In this document: positions 29,495-32,217 of the stretch, piece after piece | Layout: every line of letters begins with the position of its first letter | Numbering within the stretch: the stretch's first letter is position 1 | NCBI GenBank assembly: GCA_005879675.1 | Contig: VBJE01000040.1 | Location: 1-32,217 of the forward strand | Source of the DNA: Chloroflexota bacterium | GTDB lineage: Bacteria; Chloroflexota; Dormibacteria; Dormibacterales; Dormibacteraceae | Direction of reading: 5' to 3' | DNA length: 32,217 nucleotides | Program-made: the position numbers and the translations under genes | The notes under the pieces: model-generated | The model's input: the letters and a program-made list of their open reading frames with translations, nothing else | Told to the model about the DNA's origin: nothing | The model's database searches: none

Positions 29495-30810
29495 CGGAGA
29501 AAGGCGACTCCCAGGAGCGCGGCCATCGCGGCGATCACGACCAGGACGCCGAACGCGCTGACGCACCCGATCGAGCGCTTGGCCACCGGCTTCACGGGCG
29601 GCGTGGGGTTGTAGACGGCATGCGCCTGGGGAATCGCAGCCGCCGGCTGGGCGATCGCGATCCCGATCGGCGTCGACGGGATCGCGCCTACCTGCGCCGG
29701 GCGTGGGACCATGCGCGACAGGTCGGCGCCCGGCTCGAGGCTGCGCTGCCAGCCGGGGCACATCTGGTCGGCGACCTTCGACATCGCCTCATCGAACTGG
29801 TGGCCGCTCTGGTAGCGGTCCTCGGGCCGCTTGGAAAGCGACTTCAGGATCACCTGCTCGAGCTCGGGGTTGAGGCCCGGGCGAAACACCGAAGGCGGCT
29901 TGGGCGGGGCCTGCACGTGCTTGGCCATCAGGGTGAAGGGCCCGTCCGCCTCCGAGGCGGTGAAGGGCGGCTGGCCGACGACCAGCTCGTAGAACATGAT
30001 CCCGGCCGAGTAGAGGTCGCTGCGGCCATCCACCTTGCTGGACGCCACCTGCTCCGGCGACATGTACTGCGGAGTGCCCACCGTCGTCCCGGTCTTGGTC
30101 GCGGTCCCGCCGATCCCAGTGTCGTCCATCAGCCGGGCAATGCCGAAGTCGGCCACCTTGACCATCCCCTCATCCGAGATCAGCACGTTTTCGGGCTTCA
30201 TGTCGCGGTGCACGATGGCGTGGCGGTGCGCGTAGTCGAGCGCCTGCAGGACTCCATGCATGACGGCGAAGACCTGGGGCGGAGGGATCTGCGCCTGGTT
30301 CATCCAGTCCCGCAGCGAGCGGCCACGAATGAACTCCATGACGAGGTAGTTGACGTTGCCCTGCAGCTCCATGTCGTGGACCTGGACCAGGTTGGGATGG
30401 CTCGTCCGGGCCATCACCTGCGCCTCCTGGAGGAATCGTTTCAGGGCCATCGGATCGGCCGATTGGATCAGCTCCTTGATCGCCACCTCGCGGCCGAGTC
30501 CGGGCTGCTCAGCAAGGAAAACGGCGCCCATTCCTCCTCGCCCCAGCTCGCCTTTGACGCGGTACTTGCCGATGTAGCGCTCGCCAGGGACGGACGGCGG
30601 GGTCGTGATGGAGGCGACCGAAGGTGGGGGCACGGTCGGCGGCGGCACCGGGATCAGGCGCATGGTGGCCGCGTAGTCGCCCGAGTAGGCGCCGGGTTCC
30701 GCGGGCGGCGTCGGGCGCGGCTGCTCGGCTGGATCGCTGCTTTCGGGGCGCGGAGCCCAGCCGGGGACGGGTGTCGGGGGTCCGTTGGGTGGTTGACCGG
30801 AGTCGGTCAT
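29491..30810 (-). CDS. Membrane-anchored Ser/Thr protein kinase
   Basis: The 439-residue protein has a Pro-rich N-terminus (1-80), a kinase domain (about 82-345) and a single C-terminal membrane helix (about 415-437). Catalytic features are all present: GRGGMG loop (90-95), K112, HRDMKPEN with D203, DFG 221-223 and GTPQYMSPEQ. The activation loop is rich in Thr, as in autophosphorylating PknB-type kinases. Only about two residues follow the membrane helix, so there is no external PASTA or other sensor; the catalytic domain faces the cytoplasm as a tail-anchored protein. The ATG 30810 lies 8 nt from TAGGCT, so the mRNA is probably near-leaderless. Confidence 0.92.
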   Translation of the reverse strand: MTDSGQPPNGPPTPVPGWAPRPESSDPAEQPRPTPPAEPGAYSGDYAATMRLIPVPPPTVPPPSVASITTPPSVPGERYIGKYRVKGELGRGGMGAVFLAEQPGLGREVAIKELIQSADPMALKRFLQEAQVMARTSHPNLVQVHDMELQGNVNYLVMEFIRGRSLRDWMNQAQIPPPQVFAVMHGVLQALDYAHRHAIVHRDMKPENVLISDEGMVKVADFGIARLMDDTGIGGTATKTGTTVGTPQYMSPEQVASSKVDGRSDLYSAGIMFYELVVGQPPFTASEADGPFTLMAKHVQAPPKPPSVFRPGLNPELEQVILKSLSKRPEDRYQSGHQFDEAMSKVADQMCPGWQRSLEPGADLSRMVPRPAQVGAIPSTPIGIAIAQPAAAIPQAHAVYNPTPPVKPVAKRSIGCVSAFGVLVVIAAMAALLGVAFLR

Positions 30811-30818
30811 CTCCGGCG

Positions 30819-30824
30819 AGCCTA
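30819..30824 (-). promoter_or_regulatory. -10-like TAGGCT before the kinase gene
   Basis: On the minus strand TAGGCT ends 8 nt before the kinase ATG. A start point 6-8 nt after it would leave 0-2 nt of leader. The GGAG just before the ATG is too close to act as a ribosome site. Confidence 0.4.
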
Positions 30825-30896
30825 CCAGAGATCCGTTCCGACTCAGTACACGCTCGCGAACTGGTGTCAGCTATGGCGTTTTGAAGGCATTAGCTC

Positions 30897-30933
30897 GATA
30901 ATCTGGCCCGCACCAGCCAGCCCACAGGAGGAG
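30897..30933 (+). promoter_or_regulatory. -10-like GATAAT and strong ribosome site before the DUF4870 gene
   Basis: GATAAT (30897-30902) lies upstream of AGGAGGAG (30926-30933), which is 8 nt before ATG 30942. This is one of the few genes here with a classic ribosome site, in contrast to the leaderless-looking genes. The -35 is unclear. Confidence 0.5.
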
Positions 30934-30941
30934 ATTTATCG

Positions 30942-31337
30942 ATGGCTCAGACCCCCCCACCGCCCCCGAGCCAGCCCGCGGGCGCGACACCGAGCTCGGT
31001 GGGAAGCAACAAGAAGACCTACACGATTCTTGCCTACGTCCTGACCTGGATCGGCGGACTCATCTTCCTTTTCGTGGGCAAGGACGATCCCGACGTCAAG
31101 TGGAACGCGGCCAACTCCTTGCTCATATTCGGCGGCCTGACGATCCTGAACATCATCTTCGGCTTCATCCCGGGCCTGAACCTGGTCACCTTCTGGCTCA
31201 TCCCGCTCATCGGCTTCGGGTTCTGGCTCTTCTTCCTCGTGAAGGCCATCCAGGGCAACGGCGAGCGCATCCCGGCGCCCGGAATCGGCAACTTCCTGAA
31301 CCAGTACGTCGAGCAGATCGCGAACGCCGTCAAGTAA
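30942..31337 (+). CDS. DUF4870/Tic20-like small membrane protein
   Basis: The 131-residue protein has a Pro-rich N-terminus (residues 4-16) and three hydrophobic segments: about 27-45, 58-76 and 80-103. Between the first two is KDDPDVKWNAANSLL, the polar signature of DUF4870 proteins. The family is widespread and its function unknown; remote likeness to the Tic20 translocon component has been noted. It is monocistronic, with a strong ribosome site and its own terminator, so probably well expressed. It follows the divergent kinase gene, whose N-terminus is also Pro-rich, but no functional link can be shown. Confidence 0.88.
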   Translation: MAQTPPPPPSQPAGATPSSVGSNKKTYTILAYVLTWIGGLIFLFVGKDDPDVKWNAANSLLIFGGLTILNIIFGFIPGLNLVTFWLIPLIGFGFWLFFLVKAIQGNGERIPAPGIGNFLNQYVEQIANAVK

Positions 31338-31354
31338 CCACGAGACCCGACCCA

Positions 31355-31385
31355 GGCCCTGCCTTCGGGCGGGGCCTTCTTTTTA
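31355..31385 (+). terminator. Rho-independent terminator of the DUF4870 gene
   Basis: A 9-bp stem (31355-31363 with 31368-31376, one G-T pair) closes a TTCG tetraloop and is followed by TTCTTTTTA. The T-run overlaps the stop codon of the convergent coiled-coil gene at 31383-31385. Confidence 0.9.
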
Positions 31386-31667
31386 TTCGGCGCTCAGCTG
31401 CTCCAGCGCCTTTTCGATCCCCTGGCGCATCTCGTCCCGCTCCTCGCGCAGCCGGGTGGCCTCTGCCCGCGACGAGGCGAGCTGGTAGCGGAGGCGTTCG
31501 ATCTCTTCGCGCAGCTCGCCCACGCGAGGGTCCGGGCCACCTCCGCCGGCGGCTTGAGCATCCGCGAGCTCGATCTTCAGCCGTTCGACGGCGACCTTGA
31601 GCTGGCGCCTCTCGGTCAAGAGGTCCTGGACGAGCGACTCAGACGGCTTGGTCTGCTCTTTCGACAT
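31383..31667 (-). CDS. Small coiled-coil protein of unknown function
   Basis: The 94-residue protein is almost wholly charged helix. One coiled coil spans about residues 12-39 (LLTERRQLKVAVERLKIELA), then a Gly-rich break GGGGPDP, and a second coiled coil spans about 48-90 (LREEIERLRYQLASSRAEA). There are no cysteines or membrane segments. Function unknown; it may be a scaffold or cell-division-type helper, which is a guess. It overlaps the upstream 98-residue gene by 29 bp on the same strand. ATG start. Confidence 0.7.
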   Translation of the reverse strand: MSKEQTKPSESLVQDLLTERRQLKVAVERLKIELADAQAAGGGGPDPRVGELREEIERLRYQLASSRAEATRLREERDEMRQGIEKALEQLSAE

Positions 31668-31935
31668 ACCGGCAGAGCCCGGGCTGGAACTCGCGAAGGC
31701 GCAGATGCTCCATCTCGCCGCGGAGGAAGCGCGCCTTCACCTCGAGGCCGCGGATGCCCTTCAAGGTTTCATAGGGGAAGCGGTAGAGCTTGCCCGAGTC
31801 GACCAGCAGGCACACGGAGAGCTGCTCACCGGCTTTCTCGAGCACGCGCTTGTAGCAAGGCACGGTGCGGCGCGCGACCTCCATCTTGGTGAAGCCGCCG
31901 ACCCTTCCCTTGAGCACGTCGATCGGGCTGCGCAT
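31639..31935 (-). CDS. Hypothetical protein, 98 residues
   Basis: I do not recognise this family. It reads as a small mixed alpha/beta domain with basic patches (RSPIDVLKGRVGGF at the start, LKGIRGLEVKARFLRGEM in the middle) and three cysteines (27, 42, 88). The start ATG lies 12 bp after the radical SAM stop and the end overlaps the coiled-coil gene, so the three genes form one minus operon. The spacing suggests it is real. Low information otherwise. Confidence 0.6.
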   Translation of the reverse strand: MRSPIDVLKGRVGGFTKMEVARRTVPCYKRVLEKAGEQLSVCLLVDSGKLYRFPYETLKGIRGLEVKARFLRGEMEHLRLREFQPGLCRYVERADQAV

Positions 31936-31947
31936 GCGCTTGAAATG

Positions 31948-32217
31948 CTAATTGAGCAAGCGCAGCTGTTCCGGCTCCGGGGGTGGTTTGAGGATGACGC
32001 GACGCCGGTCTGAGATCCCGTGGGACGAGCGGAGCCGCCCCACCTCATGCATCGTCTTCTCGCCGAATGCCTGAGGCAGGTACGCCCGGTCGCGATACGC
32101 GTGCTCATACCGCGGCAGGAGCTCCGGCCAGTGATGGGCGAGGACGGAAAGGAAGTGCTCTCGGGTGCCGTCCTTGAGGTGAAGCATCCCGGCCCACAGG
32201 CCCGTCGCGCCGGCGGC
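31948..32217 (-). CDS. C-terminal part of a SplB/Rv2578c-like radical SAM protein
   Basis: The open frame enters from the right edge (AGATGLWAGMLHLKDG) and ends at TAG 31948-31950. The segment LKDGTREHFLSVLAHHWPEL followed by PRYEHAYRDRAYLPQAF resembles the C-terminal region of COG1533 radical SAM proteins such as Rv2578c, where a LK-x-G-x-REHF block and a LxPRYExxY...YxP block occur. The radical SAM CxxxCxxC motif lies outside the window and cannot be checked. The ATG at 32187 is internal and not a start. Function unknown beyond the family. Confidence 0.65.
   Translation of the reverse strand, partial: AAGATGLWAGMLHLKDGTREHFLSVLAHHWPELLPRYEHAYRDRAYLPQAFGEKTMHEVGRLRSSHGISDRRRVILKPPPEPEQLRLLN

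Overview
This 32.2 kb window is high-GC, gene-dense bacterial chromosomal DNA. I see no rRNA, tRNA, CRISPR array, transposase, integrase or phage gene. The gene mix fits a Chloroflexota/Dormibacterota-like lineage or a deep relative of Actinobacteria: an archaeal-type ATP-dependent DNA ligase, a COG4867-type VWA protein, two GT87 mannosyltransferase-like proteins, a two-domain GH15 enzyme, an Rv2578c-like radical SAM protein and many TTG/GTG starts. That placement is inference, and no marker gene here fixes the phylum.

Layout from left to right. A lone cyclic-nucleotide-binding domain protein (111-509). A minus pair of serine hydrolase and DHFR-fold reductase (594-2296). A small unknown gene with its own promoter and terminator (2341-2756). 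A plus operon of SufR-like regulator, NAD(P)H-hydrate epimerase and beta-CASP-like nuclease (2803-5061). A minus operon of three unknown genes, two of them cysteine-rich (5026-6281), divergent from a plus operon of DNA ligase, second metallo-beta-lactamase-fold protein and GT87 protein (6303-9822). Then clpP (minus), and an unknown gene with an O-methyltransferase (plus).

A long minus run follows (11576-20539): LysR regulator, second GT87 protein, UPF0173 hydrolase, amidase, VWA protein, ATP-type PEP carboxykinase, SLOG protein, moaD, moaE. It is divergent from an acyl-CoA carboxylase beta subunit (20561-22139). The rest holds a GH15 glucoamylase-like enzyme, a YgjP-type metalloprotease, a minus operon of DUF72, DinB-like protein and zinc alcohol dehydrogenase, a CHASE2 adenylyl cyclase convergent with a Ser/Thr kinase, a DUF4870 membrane protein, two small unknown genes and the end of a radical SAM gene.

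Three things stand out. First, five of the ten genes between 12.6 and 22.2 kb carry reading-frame lesions: short deletions, one amber codon and a perfect 257-bp tandem duplication. Genes outside this stretch look intact. This is either a local assembly problem or real decay, and protein calls there need repair before use. Second, two divergent gene pairs have the same 21-bp start-to-start gap centred on the same heptamer TACGATA, which reads as a -10 element on both strands. This suggests two-way promoters giving near-leaderless mRNAs. Third, the moaD product carries an Arg-Arg tail after the Gly-Gly that normally ends the protein.

Signalling genes bracket the window: a cAMP-type cyclase at 27.3-29.5 kb, a kinase at 29.5-30.8 kb and a free cyclic-nucleotide-binding domain at 0.1-0.5 kb. 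Tight packing is general. Eight start/stop overlaps of four bases occur, and two convergent gene pairs share the stop tetranucleotide CTAG.
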